Below, piece by piece: positions 43,464 through 54,196 of a stretch of 64,000 nucleotides of DNA. The position numbers and the translations under genes are program-made. Positions within the stretch are counted from its first letter, which is position 1. The number at the start of each line of letters is the position of its first letter. The stretch comes from Pseudomonadota bacterium. GTDB taxonomy: Bacteria > Bdellovibrionota > Bacteriovoracia > Bacteriovoracales > Bacteriovoracaceae. The notes under the pieces are model-generated. The model had not been told where the DNA came from and ran no database searches. It saw only the letters and a list, made by a program, of their open reading frames with translations. Location: contig JAIYDL010000016.1 in the NCBI GenBank assembly GCA_027487515.1, forward strand, positions 62,001-126,000. Direction: 5' to 3'.

Positions 43464-44807
43464 ATGAAGACCTGGAGATCTGCCTTCGCCTCACTGATGT
43501 TCATCGCTGGATCGGCGCTCGCCGCCGACTCCCAGCTCGTTCGGTTCGACCTCACCGATGACGTGAAAAGTTACCTCCGACAAAACGAGCTCGATGTCAC
43601 CGGGATTAACTACAAGACGATGGAGATCGAAGCCCTGCTGACTCCGTCGGAGTTGGCAGAGCTCGGAGCACGAAAGACGACCATCAAGTTCTCGTTCCCG
43701 CGCTCCCTCGTGCTTGCACCCGATGGCCGCTACCAAACTCCCGACAAGATCGAGGATTTTGTTCGTGCCACCCACGCGCGCTTTCCGGACATCACCGAGA
43801 TACGTGTCATCGGGAAGACCCTCGAGGGCCGCGAGATCCTGGCCCTGAAGATCTCTGACAACGCCGCAACCGATGAGCTCGAGCCGGTGGTGCTCGTGAA
43901 TGCCATGCACCACGCCCGCGAGGTCATGACCCCCGAGATCACCACCGACATGATCGAGTACCTAACAACTCGGTACGGACAGGACACCGACGTCACCCGC
44001 TGGGTGAACAACGCAGAGATCTGGGTCATCCCGATGTTTAACCTCGATGGTAACCAGAAGATGTGGCTTGAAGATTCCATGTGGCGCAAGAATACGCGCG
44101 GAGGGTTTGGCGTCGACCTTAACCGGAACTATCCGACGGGGTGGAATTCTTGCAACGGTTCGAGTGGTCGCCAGTCGGCACAGGACTACCGAGGAACCGC
44201 ACCGGCGTCAGAGCCGGAGACCGCGGCGATGATGAGCTTTGTGGCAGCGATCAAGCCCGTGTTTAACATTTCCTACCACTCCTATTCGGAGATCGTCATT
44301 TATCCGTTCGGTTGCCGGCCTCGCCGGACCCCGGCCGAAGAAGCGGTCGAGGCCATCGGTGCGGAGATCGGGAAGAAGCTCGATTACAAACCGGGGACTG
44401 CCTGGGAGCTTCTCTACAACGCCGACGGCGGAGACATTGACTGGATGTACACTGAGCACCAGGTGATTCCCTATGTCATCGAGGTGAACAGCACGCGTGA
44501 CGGATTCCACCCGGACTACGCGAAGATGCGCGACAAGACCGTCGTGCGCAACCGGGCCGGTTGGATGCACCTCCTGACCCGTCTCGAAGGCCCGAGCCTT
44601 CAGGGTGCGGTGACCGACGGTGCCTTCCAGACTATTAAAGTTTCTAAGGCGGGTGAGTCACGGGTTTCTCAAACCTACCGGATCAACTCCGATGGGACCT
44701 ACTACGTCATCCTCCCGAGCGGCGTCTACGACGTGACCTTCGAGGGGAAGAACACCCGGCGCTTCGAGCGAGTGACCGTCGATGGAGTGAAAACTCTAAG
44801 GCCCTAA
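43464..44807 (+). CDS. Secreted M14 zinc carboxypeptidase
   Basis: 447 residues from the ATG at 43464 (AAAGGAG ahead; a GTG three codons earlier is unlikely). A signal peptide (to about A20) and a pro-region (to about 95) precede the catalytic domain: MHHAREVMTPE (H150, E153), NISYHSYSE (H272) as zinc ligands and E340 (YVIEVNS) as catalytic Glu. The C-terminal 75 residues form a beta domain (ISYRINSDGTYYVILPSG type) resembling CarboxypepD_reg. It trims peptides outside the cell. A terminator follows directly. Confidence 0.92.
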   Translation: MKTWRSAFASLMFIAGSALAADSQLVRFDLTDDVKSYLRQNELDVTGINYKTMEIEALLTPSELAELGARKTTIKFSFPRSLVLAPDGRYQTPDKIEDFVRATHARFPDITEIRVIGKTLEGREILALKISDNAATDELEPVVLVNAMHHAREVMTPEITTDMIEYLTTRYGQDTDVTRWVNNAEIWVIPMFNLDGNQKMWLEDSMWRKNTRGGFGVDLNRNYPTGWNSCNGSSGRQSAQDYRGTAPASEPETAAMMSFVAAIKPVFNISYHSYSEIVIYPFGCRPRRTPAEEAVEAIGAEIGKKLDYKPGTAWELLYNADGGDIDWMYTEHQVIPYVIEVNSTRDGFHPDYAKMRDKTVVRNRAGWMHLLTRLEGPSLQGAVTDGAFQTIKVSKAGESRVSQTYRINSDGTYYVILPSGVYDVTFEGKNTRRFERVTVDGVKTLRP

Positions 44808-45097
44808 GCCTTCGAACTGATCTTCTCAAGGGCCTCGAGGAGGCCCTTTTTTATTTCTTGAACATCCTCAGGCCTCACCCCCAGCAGAAACTTTCGCTCC
44901 GGATAGCAGGCGATCGCGATGGCGTCGTCACACTGACCGAGGCATCCGCTGCGCACGACCTTGATGCTCCCATCGTATTCCTCTTTCGCCCACTTCTTGA
45001 GGCCATCTGCGAGCTCCGGGGAGCCGTACTTCGAACAGGACTTACCGAAGTTGCAAACGTACACCTCGAGCGTCGACCGAATGGACGTTTCTTTCAT
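44804..45097 (-). CDS. Thioredoxin-like [2Fe-2S] ferredoxin
   Basis: 97 residues. Four Cys in the family pattern, C15 and C21 (VCNFGKSC), C52 and C56 (GCLGQC), bind the cluster; the fold is the thioredoxin-like type as in the (2Fe-2S) ferredoxin domain family. It overlaps the PhoX stop by 4 bp, so both are translated together. Its electron partner is unknown. Confidence 0.88.
   Translation of the reverse strand: MKETSIRSTLEVYVCNFGKSCSKYGSPELADGLKKWAKEEYDGSIKVVRSGCLGQCDDAIAIACYPERKFLLGVRPEDVQEIKKGLLEALEKISSKA
44830..44852 (+). terminator. Terminator of the M14 carboxypeptidase gene
   Basis: GGGCCTC, GAG, GAGGCCC, then TTTTTT, 22 bp past the stop. It lies inside the 3' coding end of the convergent ferredoxin gene. 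Confidence 0.9.
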
Positions 45098-46641
45098 ACC
45101 TTTCCCGCGACCAGGCGATCGAGGAGTGGTCCCGAGAGTGTCACAACGCTCGGTTTTGGAACTCCGCCATCGGGCCAGGTGCTGGTGAGCTTCTCGAGGG
45201 TCGCGGATGTTTCCCCGGGGTGCTGGACCGAGAGGAAGAGCGTCTTATAGTCTGGTGAGAAGCAGGGGCCTGTGAACTCCGCATCAACGGGAGCCGAGGC
45301 GACCCGGATGACTTTGCCCTGGTTCTGACCGCTTCGGAGGAAGACGAAGAGACCGTTGTTGCCCAGCTTCTCGTAGGGGCCTTTGTGCATGTCCGTCCCG
45401 GACATGTCCGTCGTGAACCAGAGATTTCCTTTCGGGTCAAAGACCATGTTGTCTGGACACGCAAAGGATTCGCCGCTGCCGGTGAGAAAGGTTTCGTGCC
45501 GGAAGGTGAGCGACGCAGGATCGCCGTTGTCTTCGATGACCTTGAGGATGCTTCCGTAGAAGTTCTTCGTGGTTTTGTTGTTGGTGAGGGCGACAAAGAC
45601 GTGTCCGGTCAGTGGGTCGAACTCAATGTCTTCGGGGCGATCGAGCGGCGTCGCTCCGACCAGTTTCGCTGCCTCTCTGACATAGGTCAGGACCTCGATC
45701 TGGTCCTTAAACTTTTCCCGCAGGATCGGTTGCTCAGTGATGTCGAGGGAGAGCCACTGACCTTTTTCCAGGTTCGCCACGTACAGCTTCCCGCGCTCGA
45801 GCGAGTCTCCGGAATCGGAGATGAACTTGTAGAGGTGCTCATTGTTCGTGTCATCCCCCGTGTAGGCGACGGCACGGCCGTTCTTTCCTTCGGTCACGGC
45901 GGCGCACTCGTGGGCACAGCGGCCCAGGGAGGTGAGCTTCTTCGCCGCTCCGGTTTTGGGCTCGACTTCTACCACCCAGCCGTAGTGCTGCGGATTCCGT
46001 GGGTAGTGCTTATCCCAGGCGAGCCAGCTCGCCGTTTTTTTGCCCTTACGATCCACGTCACCCCAGAAGATGTCGTAGTTTTCTTCACAGGTAAGAAATG
46101 TGCCCCAGGGGGTCTTGCCGCCGGCACAGTTTCCCATGGTCCCGAGCGCGAACGCTGATCCGCCGATCTTCACGTTCCCAGCAAATGGGATCTTGGTGTT
46201 CCCGGTCAGGCGTCGGTTATAGGAAGAATCCGAGACCAGTGTCCAGGCGCCTGCCTCGAGTTTGACCTCTAAGATGGAGCCCCCGACTTCGAGGAGTTCC
46301 TGGTCGACGTTGGATTTGGTTCGGTCGTTCCCTTTGATAAATAGGGGTGTCACGTATTCGTGGTTCACCCAGAGGAGACCACGATCAGACGAGAGGGGAT
46401 GGAAGGCGATGAAGTCGTTGTTAAAACCGAAGCGCTCTGTCGCGTTGATTCGATCGCCCCAGCGAACAAGGACGTCGTAGGAGAGGCCGTCGCAGGTGAG
46501 GAGCTTGTCCTCGAGCCTTGGGCCCAGACCTGGCAGCGCGGAAGTACCCGAGGCATCCAGGAGCGGGTTTGTGGAGCAACCGGGGAGCGTCGCAAGGACA
46601 CCGGAGACCCCAAGAAACTGGAGGAAATTTCGTCTGTTCAT
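45094..46641 (-). CDS. PhoX-family (DUF839) phosphatase, Tat-exported
   Basis: 515 residues from the ATG at 46641 (AAGGTC ahead). The twin-arginine signal is NRRNFLQFLG and a lipobox (TLPGC) follows, so it may be a lipoprotein exported by Tat. Family motifs include LLWVNHEY, GGKTPWGTFLTCEENYD, GRCAHECAAV, GDDTNNEHLYKFIS, RPEDIEF and FACPDNMVFD. PhoX enzymes are calcium- and iron-dependent alkaline phosphatases in the periplasm. The group also has members of other function. Confidence 0.87.
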   Translation of the reverse strand: MNRRNFLQFLGVSGVLATLPGCSTNPLLDASGTSALPGLGPRLEDKLLTCDGLSYDVLVRWGDRINATERFGFNNDFIAFHPLSSDRGLLWVNHEYVTPLFIKGNDRTKSNVDQELLEVGGSILEVKLEAGAWTLVSDSSYNRRLTGNTKIPFAGNVKIGGSAFALGTMGNCAGGKTPWGTFLTCEENYDIFWGDVDRKGKKTASWLAWDKHYPRNPQHYGWVVEVEPKTGAAKKLTSLGRCAHECAAVTEGKNGRAVAYTGDDTNNEHLYKFISDSGDSLERGKLYVANLEKGQWLSLDITEQPILREKFKDQIEVLTYVREAAKLVGATPLDRPEDIEFDPLTGHVFVALTNNKTTKNFYGSILKVIEDNGDPASLTFRHETFLTGSGESFACPDNMVFDPKGNLWFTTDMSGTDMHKGPYEKLGNNGLFVFLRSGQNQGKVIRVASAPVDAEFTGPCFSPDYKTLFLSVQHPGETSATLEKLTSTWPDGGVPKPSVVTLSGPLLDRLVAGKV

Positions 46642-46687
46642 TTGGACCTTCTGGGAAAAACTTTTAACCATGATAGTATAGGTTTGA

Positions 46688-47068
46688 ATGAAATTCCATT
46701 TGCCTGTCGTGCTCTACGATCCAGACTGCCCCCTGTGCCTACGCTTTAAGCAGGGGTTAGAGCATCTTGATCGGAATCTAACATTTGTCTCAGCGCGCGA
46801 TCCGGCCGTCTACCTCGAGCTGCCGGAACTGGACCCTGAGCTTTGTCTGGAAAAAGTTCACCTTGTGACAGTTGATCGCACAGTTCTCGCTGGGCCCGAG
46901 GTCGTCGATTACCTCGTCCGGACCCTGCCGGGGGTCTCGAAGCTCGCGTGGCTCCTGGACAACGACCAAGGGAAACGAGTGAAGGAGTTCTTCTACCAAA
47001 AAGTGGAAGAACTCCGTGAGCTCTCGAAAAAGAAAGACGCCAACTGCGGCACGTGCTCGAAGGGTTAG
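46688..47068 (+). CDS. DCC-family (DUF393) thiol-disulfide protein
   Basis: 126 residues. The YDPDCPLCLRF motif (C14, C17) is that of the DCC family, related to thiol-disulfide oxidoreductases. A further Cys pair (NCGTC) closes the protein, not usual for the family. It ends 4 bp inside the convergent metF. No ribosome site is evident; a TAGTAT hexamer lies 8 nt before the ATG. Confidence 0.82.
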   Translation: MKFHLPVVLYDPDCPLCLRFKQGLEHLDRNLTFVSARDPAVYLELPELDPELCLEKVHLVTVDRTVLAGPEVVDYLVRTLPGVSKLAWLLDNDQGKRVKEFFYQKVEELRELSKKKDANCGTCSKG

Positions 47069-48021
47069 TAGAGCTTCGAAGCGATCTGATGGATCGACGT
47101 CGATTTCCCCATCGAGTAAAAGTGAAGGCAGGGAACGTTCTTGGCCATGAGCTCTTTTGACTGCATGATCGCCCACTCGATCCCCACGGCCTTGACTTCG
47201 TTATCAGATCTGCAGCGGTCGAGCGCGTCGATGAGATCTTCCGGCATGTCGATGTAAAAGTTCCGCGGAAGATTGTAGATCTGCGACTTGGTCGTGATCG
47301 GCTTGATGCCTGGGATGATCGGCACATTGATCCCTTCAGACCGACACTTATCCACGAACTCGAAGTACTTCTTGTTGTCGAAGAACATTTGCGTGACCAC
47401 GTAGTCAGCGCCGTTTTCGATCTTCTGCTTGAGGAACTTCAGATCCGTCTTGAGATTCGGCGCTTCGAAGTGCTTTTCCGGGTACCCCGCGACGCCGATG
47501 CAAAACGTCGTCGGCGTTGGGTTCTGGAGTTCTTCGGAGAGGTAGATGCCCTTGTTCATGGAATGAATCTGGGAAACCAGATCGGAGGCGAAGGTGTGGC
47601 CCCGCGGCGTCGGTTCAAAGGCTTTCTGGCCCTTGATCGAGTCTCCCCGAAGTGCCAAGACATTGTCGATCCCGAGGAAGTTCAGGTCGATGAGCGCGTA
47701 CTCTGTCTCTTCCTTCGTGAACCCTCCGCAGATGATGTGCGGGACCGTGTCGACGTGGTACTTGTGCATGATCGCGGCACAGATCGAAACCGTCCCGGGC
47801 CGCTTCTTGATGGACTTCTGCTCGAGAAGACCGTTCGGCATCTTCTTAAACACGTACTCCTCACGGTGGTAGGTCACGTCGATGAACTTCGGCTTGAACT
47901 CCATCAGCGGTTCGAGGTTCTCGAAGAGCTTCTGGATGCTCTCCCCGGTACTCGGGGGGAGGATCTCCATCGAGAAGAGAGTGGATTTTGCATTCTTAAT
48001 GTGGTCCGTTACTTTAGCCAT
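47065..48021 (-). CDS. metF: Methylenetetrahydrofolate reductase
   Basis: 318 residues, TIM barrel. Visible features: FSMEILPPSTG near the start, VTYHREEY, ALRGDSIKGQ (FAD site) and the TQMFFDNKKYFEFVDKC segment. It makes 5-methyl-THF for methionine synthesis. It follows metH by 9 bp, so the two form an operon. Confidence 0.95.
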   Translation of the reverse strand: MAKVTDHIKNAKSTLFSMEILPPSTGESIQKLFENLEPLMEFKPKFIDVTYHREEYVFKKMPNGLLEQKSIKKRPGTVSICAAIMHKYHVDTVPHIICGGFTKEETEYALIDLNFLGIDNVLALRGDSIKGQKAFEPTPRGHTFASDLVSQIHSMNKGIYLSEELQNPTPTTFCIGVAGYPEKHFEAPNLKTDLKFLKQKIENGADYVVTQMFFDNKKYFEFVDKCRSEGINVPIIPGIKPITTKSQIYNLPRNFYIDMPEDLIDALDRCRSDNEVKAVGIEWAIMQSKELMAKNVPCLHFYSMGKSTSIHQIASKLY

Positions 48022-48030
48022 ACTTTCCCT

Positions 48031-51000
48031 TTAAAACAAATTGGCCGAGAGCCATTTTTCCATTTCTGATAAACTCACATCTTTCCGGCGAGCGTAGTCT
48101 TCGAGCTGGTCTCGACCGATGCGGCCCACGTTGAAGTATCGCGCTTCCGGGTGCGCGAAGTACCAGCCCGAGACCGATGACGGTGGAACCATCGCCATGG
48201 AGTGGGTCAGGGAGACGCCGATGTTTTTTTGCACATCGAGAAGATTGAACAGGGTCTTCTTCTCCAGGTGGTCTGGGCAGGCCGCGTAGCCCGGTGCCGG
48301 ACGAATTCCTTGGTACGTTTCTCTGACGAGCTCTGCGGTCGTCAGCGCCTCCGTCGGCACGTACCCCCAGTACTCCTTCCGGACTCGCTGGTGCAGGCGC
48401 TCCGCGAAGGCTTCGGCGAGGCGATCGGCGAGGGCCTTCACGAGAATGGAGTTGTAGTCATCCTGCGCTTGTTCATACTTGCGCGAGAGCTCATCCAGAC
48501 CAATTCCGGTGGTCACACAGAAAGCCCCGATGTAATCGAGCTTCCCGGTTTCTTTGGGAGCGACGAAGTCCGAGAGCGCTGAGTTCGGAGAGCTCGCTTC
48601 CTCCATCTGCCGCTGGGCCCGGAGCATGTGAAGCTTCGCCTGAATCGTCGATGGATCTCCGTCCGTCACTTTCTTGGAATGTTTTCCGTGCTTGTCGCAG
48701 GCCCATTCCTGGAGCTTGTCAGTCACAGCGTAGACCTCAATGTCATCGCCCACGGCGTTCGCCGGGAAAAGGCCAAAGACTCCGCTGGCCCGGAGGGACT
48801 TATCCTTCACGATCTCCCGCAGCATGGCTTCGGCGTCGGCGAAGAGTTTGCGCGCTTCTTCGCCATAGGTGCGGTCATCCAGGATCGCCGGGTACGCGCC
48901 CCGGAGACGCCAGGTCATGAAGAACGGCGTCCAATCGATGTAGGGCACGAGCTCGGAGATCGGATAGTCCTCGAGCACCGTCACGCCGAGCTTCACCGGT
49001 CGTCTGATCTCCGTGGTAGTCCAGTCGATCTTCACGCGGTTGGACCGTGCATCTTCAAGGCTTAAGTACTTTTCCTCTTTCTGGGCCGCCGCATGCGCGA
49101 CGCGCATCTTTTCGTACTCAATTTTTTGCTCGGTGTGTGTTTTAACCTTCGTGTTCTCGTTCAAAAGGCGCTCGACCACGGGCACCGCCCGGGAGGCATC
49201 CGCGACGTGGATGATGGTACTGTTGTAGTTCGGGTCAATCTTCACTGCCGTGTGAACCCGCGAGGTCGTCGCACCTCCGATGAGCAGCGGTACGGTGAAC
49301 CCGAGGCGCTCCATCTCCTTGGCGACATGGACCATCTCATCTAAGGACGGCGTGATGAGTCCGGAGAGACCGATCACATCGACTCCCTGCCGCTTGGCTT
49401 CTTCGAGGATGCGCTCTGCGGGGACCATCACTCCGAGGTCGATCACCTCGTAGTTGTTGCACCCTAAGACCACGCCCACGATGTTCTTTCCAATGTCGTG
49501 CACATCACCCTTCACCGTCGCCAAGAGAATCTTTCCGGCGCGCTGGATGACCTGACCGGATTTCTCCGCTTCGATGTACGGCTGAAGGTAGGCCACGGCC
49601 TTCTTCATCACGCGCGCTGATTTCACCACCTGGGGAAGGAACATCTTTCCTTCGCCGAAGAGGTCACCGACGACGTTCATCCCGGCCATCAGAGGGCCTT
49701 CGATCACCTCCAAGGGACGGCTGACTCTCTTCCGCGCTTCCTCGGTGTCGGCGTCGATGTGGTCGACGATCCCTTTGATGAGGGCGTATTCGAGGCGCTT
49801 CTCAACGGGAAGCGAGCGCCACTCGTCGTCTTTTTTCTCCGCTCTTGCGCCCCCTTTGACCTTTCCGGCGAGTTCGATCAACCGCTCCGTCGCATCTGGC
49901 CTGCGGTTAAAGATGACGTCTTCGACGTGCTCGAGGAGGTCTTTCGGGATGTCGATGTACACTGGGAGGGCGCCGGCGTTGACGATCCCCATGTCGAGGC
50001 CCGCCTTGATGGCGTGGTAGAGGAAGGCCGAGTGCATGGCCTCCCGAACGACGTTGTTACCGCGGAAGGAGAAGGAGAGGTTCGAGATCCCACCGCTGAC
50101 TTTCGCGTACGGGAGGTTCTCCTTGATCCAGGTCGTGGCCTTGATGAAGTCCACGGCGTAGTTGTTGTGCTCCTCCATCCCCGTCGCGACGGTGAGGATG
50201 TTCGGATCGAAGATGATGTCTTCTGGAGCGAAGCGCACCCGTTCTGTCAGGATTCGGTACGCCCGGGTGCAGATCTCGATCCGGCGCTCGACGTTGTCGG
50301 CCTGGCCTCGTTCATCGAAGGCCATGACGACGCAGGCAGCACCGTACTTTTTCACGAGCCGTGCTTGTTCAACGAACTTCTCCTCGCCTTCTTTGAGTGA
50401 CAGGGAGTTGACGATGGCCTTGCCCTGGATGCGCTTGAGTCCGGCCTCGATCACGGTCCACTTGGATGAGTCGATCATGAGCGGTACTCGGGCGATGTCC
50501 GGTTCGGAGGCGACGAGGTTGACGAAGTTCACCATCGCGGCTTCCGAGTCGATCATCGCCTCGTCCATGTTGATGTCGATGATCTGGGCCCCGTTCTCGA
50601 CCTGCTCCCGCGCGACCCGCAGAGCTTCCTCGTAGTTCTTCTCGACGATCAGCTTCTTGAAAGCGAGGGAACCCGTGAGATTCGTTCTCTCACCGATGTT
50701 GATGAAGTTCGAGCCGGGGAAGATCTTCAGGGGCTCGAGGCCCGACCACTTCGGGACGTGCTCAAGACTCGGTAAGGGCCGCGGCGCCGAGGTTCTCGCG
50801 GCTTCGGCGATGGCCCGGATGTGCTCGTGGGTTGTTCCACAGCAGCCGCCGACGATGTTGACCCACTTATTGTTGAACCACTCCTTGAGAGTGCCGGCCA
50901 TGTGGGCGGGAGTTTCGTCGTACTGGCCAAACTCGTTCGGGAGCCCGGCGTTCGGATACACGGAGATGTTAAACGGAGACTCTTTCGCGAGGACCTCGAT

Positions 51001-51762
51001 GTACGGCCGCATCAGCTCCGCTCCGAGGGCACAGTTGATGCCGATCGAGAGGAGCGGATAGTGAGAGACTGAATACAGGAACGCCTCGATCGTCTGGCCC
51101 GAGAGTGTGCGACCGGAGGCATCGGTGATCGTTCCCGAGACCATCACCGGAAGCGGCGGCATCTTCTCTTTCTCAAAGTAGTCCGCAATGGCGAAGAGCG
51201 CCGCCTTGCAGTTGAGCGTATCGAAGACCGTTTCTACGAGGAGGAGATCAACGCCCCCTTCGACGAGGTACTTTGTTTGCTCGTAGTAGTTGGCCACCAG
51301 CTGGTCGAAATCTACGGCGCGGAAGCCGGGATTATTCACGTCGGGGGAGAGGGAGGCCGTCTTCGTCGTCGGGCCGATCGAGCCGGCGACGAACCGAGGT
51401 CTTGTCGGGTCCTTCCGCGTGTACTCGTCAGCGCAGCGCCGAGCGATTCTTGCGGCTTCGAGGTTCAGCTCGGGAACCAGGTCCTCCATGTGGTAGTCGG
51501 CCATGGAGATGCGGGTGCAGCTGAAGGTGTTGGTCTCGATGATGTCCGCGCCACTCTCAAGGTATTTCTTATGGATCTCTTCGATCACCGCCGGCTTCGT
51601 CAGCACGAGGAGGTCGTTGTTTCCTTTCACGGGATGTTTCCAATCTCGGAAGCGCTCCCCTCGGTAGTCCGCGTCTTCGAGGTTGTATTTCTGGATCATG
51701 GTGCCCATGGCACCATCTAGAATCAGGACTCGCTCTTTTAAGAGTTCTTCAATTTTATGCAT
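48031..51762 (-). CDS. metH: Cobalamin-dependent methionine synthase
   Basis: 1243 residues, all four modules present: homocysteine-binding with Zn Cys ([13 protein letters not shown]), pterin-binding ([13 protein letters not shown]), cobalamin-binding with the His ligand ([17 protein letters not shown]), and the AdoMet activation domain at the end ([16 protein letters not shown]). It moves the methyl group from methyl-THF (made by MetF) to homocysteine. GAGGA precedes the ATG. The 5' leader is too short for a riboswitch. Confidence 0.97.
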   Translation of the reverse strand: MHKIEELLKERVLILDGAMGTMIQKYNLEDADYRGERFRDWKHPVKGNNDLLVLTKPAVIEEIHKKYLESGADIIETNTFSCTRISMADYHMEDLVPELNLEAARIARRCADEYTRKDPTRPRFVAGSIGPTTKTASLSPDVNNPGFRAVDFDQLVANYYEQTKYLVEGGVDLLLVETVFDTLNCKAALFAIADYFEKEKMPPLPVMVSGTITDASGRTLSGQTIEAFLYSVSHYPLLSIGINCALGAELMRPYIEVLAKESPFNISVYPNAGLPNEFGQYDETPAHMAGTLKEWFNNKWVNIVGGCCGTTHEHIRAIAEAARTSAPRPLPSLEHVPKWSGLEPLKIFPGSNFINIGERTNLTGSLAFKKLIVEKNYEEALRVAREQVENGAQIIDINMDEAMIDSEAAMVNFVNLVASEPDIARVPLMIDSSKWTVIEAGLKRIQGKAIVNSLSLKEGEEKFVEQARLVKKYGAACVVMAFDERGQADNVERRIEICTRAYRILTERVRFAPEDIIFDPNILTVATGMEEHNNYAVDFIKATTWIKENLPYAKVSGGISNLSFSFRGNNVVREAMHSAFLYHAIKAGLDMGIVNAGALPVYIDIPKDLLEHVEDVIFNRRPDATERLIELAGKVKGGARAEKKDDEWRSLPVEKRLEYALIKGIVDHIDADTEEARKRVSRPLEVIEGPLMAGMNVVGDLFGEGKMFLPQVVKSARVMKKAVAYLQPYIEAEKSGQVIQRAGKILLATVKGDVHDIGKNIVGVVLGCNNYEVIDLGVMVPAERILEEAKRQGVDVIGLSGLITPSLDEMVHVAKEMERLGFTVPLLIGGATTSRVHTAVKIDPNYNSTIIHVADASRAVPVVERLLNENTKVKTHTEQKIEYEKMRVAHAAAQKEEKYLSLEDARSNRVKIDWTTTEIRRPVKLGVTVLEDYPISELVPYIDWTPFFMTWRLRGAYPAILDDRTYGEEARKLFADAEAMLREIVKDKSLRASGVFGLFPANAVGDDIEVYAVTDKLQEWACDKHGKHSKKVTDGDPSTIQAKLHMLRAQRQMEEASSPNSALSDFVAPKETGKLDYIGAFCVTTGIGLDELSRKYEQAQDDYNSILVKALADRLAEAFAERLHQRVRKEYWGYVPTEALTTAELVRETYQGIRPAPGYAACPDHLEKKTLFNLLDVQKNIGVSLTHSMAMVPPSSVSGWYFAHPEARYFNVGRIGRDQLEDYARRKDVSLSEMEKWLSANLF

Positions 51763-51791
51763 GCGTATGATTCCTCAATATTGAATACGCT

Positions 51792-51821
51792 AGTGTAAAA
51801 ATTATTTAGAAGAAAAGTCAA
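51792..51821 (-). promoter_or_regulatory. metH-metF promoter
   Basis: TTGACT (51821-51816), 18 nt, TACACT (51797-51792) on the minus strand. Transcription should start about 25 nt before the metH ATG. Confidence 0.65.
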
Positions 51822-51906
51822 GTAGAAAGCCAGTGATATTAACTAGTTAAAATATGTTTAGGCAGTCTGTGGCGAACCGATAAGATTATGTAGTTAAGGA
51901 GTCTTT

Positions 51907-53274
51907 TTGAAAATGTCCGCGCTTATTGTGGCCCTGCTCTGGGCGGTGAACCTCTTCGCACAGCAGGATTATTTTACTCCTGAAAACAAGATCGATGGGC
52001 TCGAGTACTTCAAGAAGAAGTTCATCAAGATGTGCACGCAGGTGAAAAAGACCCAGGATCCTGTGTCGTCGGAAGAAATTCACCGACTGGCCTCGGCGGT
52101 TGAAAAGCTCATCCTCACTGGTTACCGGAAAGCGCTAGCGGAGAACCCGAAAGTTCAGGAGGCCTTCGTTCGCGACATCCGAGACCTCGCTGCGAACGAC
52201 GGCTGTCAAAGAGAGGCGAACGATTGTCGAACCCGCCTGGCCTCCCTCGCCCTCTTCTACGTGGAGCGGTTCCGTCCGGATGTTCCTGACTGCCAAGAGT
52301 ACACTGTGACTCCAGCGGCGGTGGCCGATCGGAAGGAGTCCTGCGAAAACGAACTCCGGTACCGGAAGATGTCCCTCGAGGGAGTCCACGGATCAAACTA
52401 CGGGACGGCCGGCCCAGCGATCTACAAAAAGCAAATCATCTACCTCAAGAATTACGTCGCCTTCGAAGTTTTTAAAACCGTTTTCCAAAAAGATAAATCA
52501 ACCCTTCACATCTGTGACCCTGTCACCGCGGGACCGTCCTACCTCTACAGCCTCGAGTTCAAAGAACCCGGCTCCATCTACGCGGGCCTTGACCCCGACT
52601 ACGACATCCTAAAGCACCTCCCGCCCGAGTGCGAAGCCGAGAAAAAAAATCTCCTCCACGAATTCATCTCCGCTCACCGAGGAGATGACCGGACCCTCGT
52701 CCGGCCCGAAGAGGTGCTCCCGCTGAAAGATTTGATCGGTGGCTTTCTCGCCAAGGCCGTGGATCACATCGTCACAGATGTGGCCGTCACGGTGACGTCT
52801 TCGCGGCTTCCCTTCTATGCTACGGTCGGGGGCCAGAAAGTTCTCGACCCGAAGAGCGATGAGAAGAACCTGGCCATCGCTTCGAAACGGTCCCTTCACG
52901 TCGAGCGGCTCCTCGAGGAACTCCGTGTGGCCTACCCGCAGCGCGCGTCGATCTCGTTCCGATCGAGCGCGGAGCTGGCGGGACCGGTCTTCCATCCGAC
53001 GAATCTCAACGAGCGGTACATCACTCGGATGAATCCAGGCTACAGCGAAAAGATCGAGGCCCTGTTCCGGAACAACGAGCGCAGCTACCGCGACAGCATC
53101 CTCCTCGCCGGCGCCGCTGATCTTCTGGACGAAAAAAAGTACGCAAATCTCTTCCAGGCGCGGTTCATGCCCTTCCATGGGTACCGTGTCTTGATCCGCG
53201 GATTCCGGAAAGATGAAATGCGCTGTGTGCAGCTCATCGAAAAAGACGGAAAGACGTTTTTCTCTAAGCGATGA
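51907..53274 (+). CDS. Exported protein with a weakly OmpA-like end
   Basis: 455 residues. A TTG at 51907 with AAGGAG 5 nt ahead is preferred; an ATG two codons later is possible. Signal peptide to about Q19. The C-terminal part contains NLAIASKRSLHVERLLEELR, which recalls the OmpA-family helix that precedes the peptidoglycan-binding site, but I do not see the full motif. Several Cys in the first half may form disulfides. Function unknown. Confidence 0.68.
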   Translation: MKMSALIVALLWAVNLFAQQDYFTPENKIDGLEYFKKKFIKMCTQVKKTQDPVSSEEIHRLASAVEKLILTGYRKALAENPKVQEAFVRDIRDLAANDGCQREANDCRTRLASLALFYVERFRPDVPDCQEYTVTPAAVADRKESCENELRYRKMSLEGVHGSNYGTAGPAIYKKQIIYLKNYVAFEVFKTVFQKDKSTLHICDPVTAGPSYLYSLEFKEPGSIYAGLDPDYDILKHLPPECEAEKKNLLHEFISAHRGDDRTLVRPEEVLPLKDLIGGFLAKAVDHIVTDVAVTVTSSRLPFYATVGGQKVLDPKSDEKNLAIASKRSLHVERLLEELRVAYPQRASISFRSSAELAGPVFHPTNLNERYITRMNPGYSEKIEALFRNNERSYRDSILLAGAADLLDEKKYANLFQARFMPFHGYRVLIRGFRKDEMRCVQLIEKDGKTFFSKR

Positions 53275-54148
53275 CCATCAAGTAAAACCCGGTCATGAAG
53301 AAGAGGAATGCTCCCGTGAGGTAGATGTTGGGGAGGCGTCGATGGTAGACGCACTCGAGGAGCGAAACCCACACGGGGCCGGTGATGGCGATGGCGGTGA
53401 GGGTTCCGACATGAGCGTACTTGAGCGCAGCTAAGTAGAGCGTCAGCGAGAGGAAACAGCCGCAGATGGCCGCGCCGACGAGGAGCGAAATCTCGCGCTT
53501 CCGGAGGGCCAGGACATCTCGCGCCACGAAGTAGTAACTCTTGGGAGAAATGAGCAGGAACCCAGCGAGAGCGCCCATGCAGCGGATGACGTTCACCTGA
53601 AACGTCTCTAGCCCAGGGTTTAACTCGTAGCCCTGGCGGGTTAACATGACGCCGATCGCATCGAGGGTGATCCCGAGAAACGCCCAGACGAAGCTCCGGA
53701 GGTCCCAGGATCCCGTGGTTTTGTTCCGCTCGAGCATGAAGATGAAAATACAAATCATCATGCAGATGACCGCGAGAGTTTGATTGACCGTGAAGAACTG
53801 GCCTAGAAAAAAGTAGCCGTAGAGCCCGAGCATCAGCGGCTGGAAACTGTAAAGGACGAGAGAGCGCGCGGGCCCCAGAGTGGTGAAGGCACGGAAGAGG
53901 AAGATGTCACCCAGGCAGAGCCCAGCGAAACCGGAGAGGATGAGGTAGCCGACTTCCAGGGGGGAGACCATGACGAGCTGGTCCGCCGTGACCATGGCGA
54001 TCAGGAACGCGACGAAGGCACAGGACACCTTGATCTGGTTGATCCACATCGACGAAAACTTCTTCGCGTAGATCGCAAAGATCATACTGGCCGTGGAGTA
54101 GGTTAGATTCGCACCGATCGCCAGAGCATAGACTTCTATTGAACTCAA
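53264..54148 (-). CDS. EamA/DMT-family transporter
   Basis: 294 residues from a TTG at 54148 (AAGGG ahead), with about ten membrane segments in two EamA repeats (for example SGFAGLCLGDIFLFRAFTTL). Longer forms from upstream start codons add non-hydrophobic sequence and overlap the msrB promoter. Family members export metabolites such as amino acids; substrate unknown. Its 3' end overlaps the previous convergent gene by 11 bp. Confidence 0.85.
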   Translation of the reverse strand: MSSIEVYALAIGANLTYSTASMIFAIYAKKFSSMWINQIKVSCAFVAFLIAMVTADQLVMVSPLEVGYLILSGFAGLCLGDIFLFRAFTTLGPARSLVLYSFQPLMLGLYGYFFLGQFFTVNQTLAVICMMICIFIFMLERNKTTGSWDLRSFVWAFLGITLDAIGVMLTRQGYELNPGLETFQVNVIRCMGALAGFLLISPKSYYFVARDVLALRKREISLLVGAAICGCFLSLTLYLAALKYAHVGTLTAIAITGPVWVSLLECVYHRRLPNIYLTGAFLFFMTGFYLMVIA

Positions 54149-54161
54149 CGTTTTACCCTTG

Positions 54162-54190
54162 TTAACTTTTCGTATCCTAGCAGGTATAGT
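54162..54190 (+). promoter_or_regulatory. msrB-apaG promoter
   Basis: TTAACT, 17 nt, TATAGT. The hexamer is 6 nt before a short ORF (54197) and 37 nt before the msrB ATG. Confidence 0.6.
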
Positions 54191-54196
54191 CGATCT

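Noticed and set aside
51763-51906. SAM or cobalamin riboswitch ahead of metH
   Set aside because: The promoter leaves a leader of only about 25 nt.
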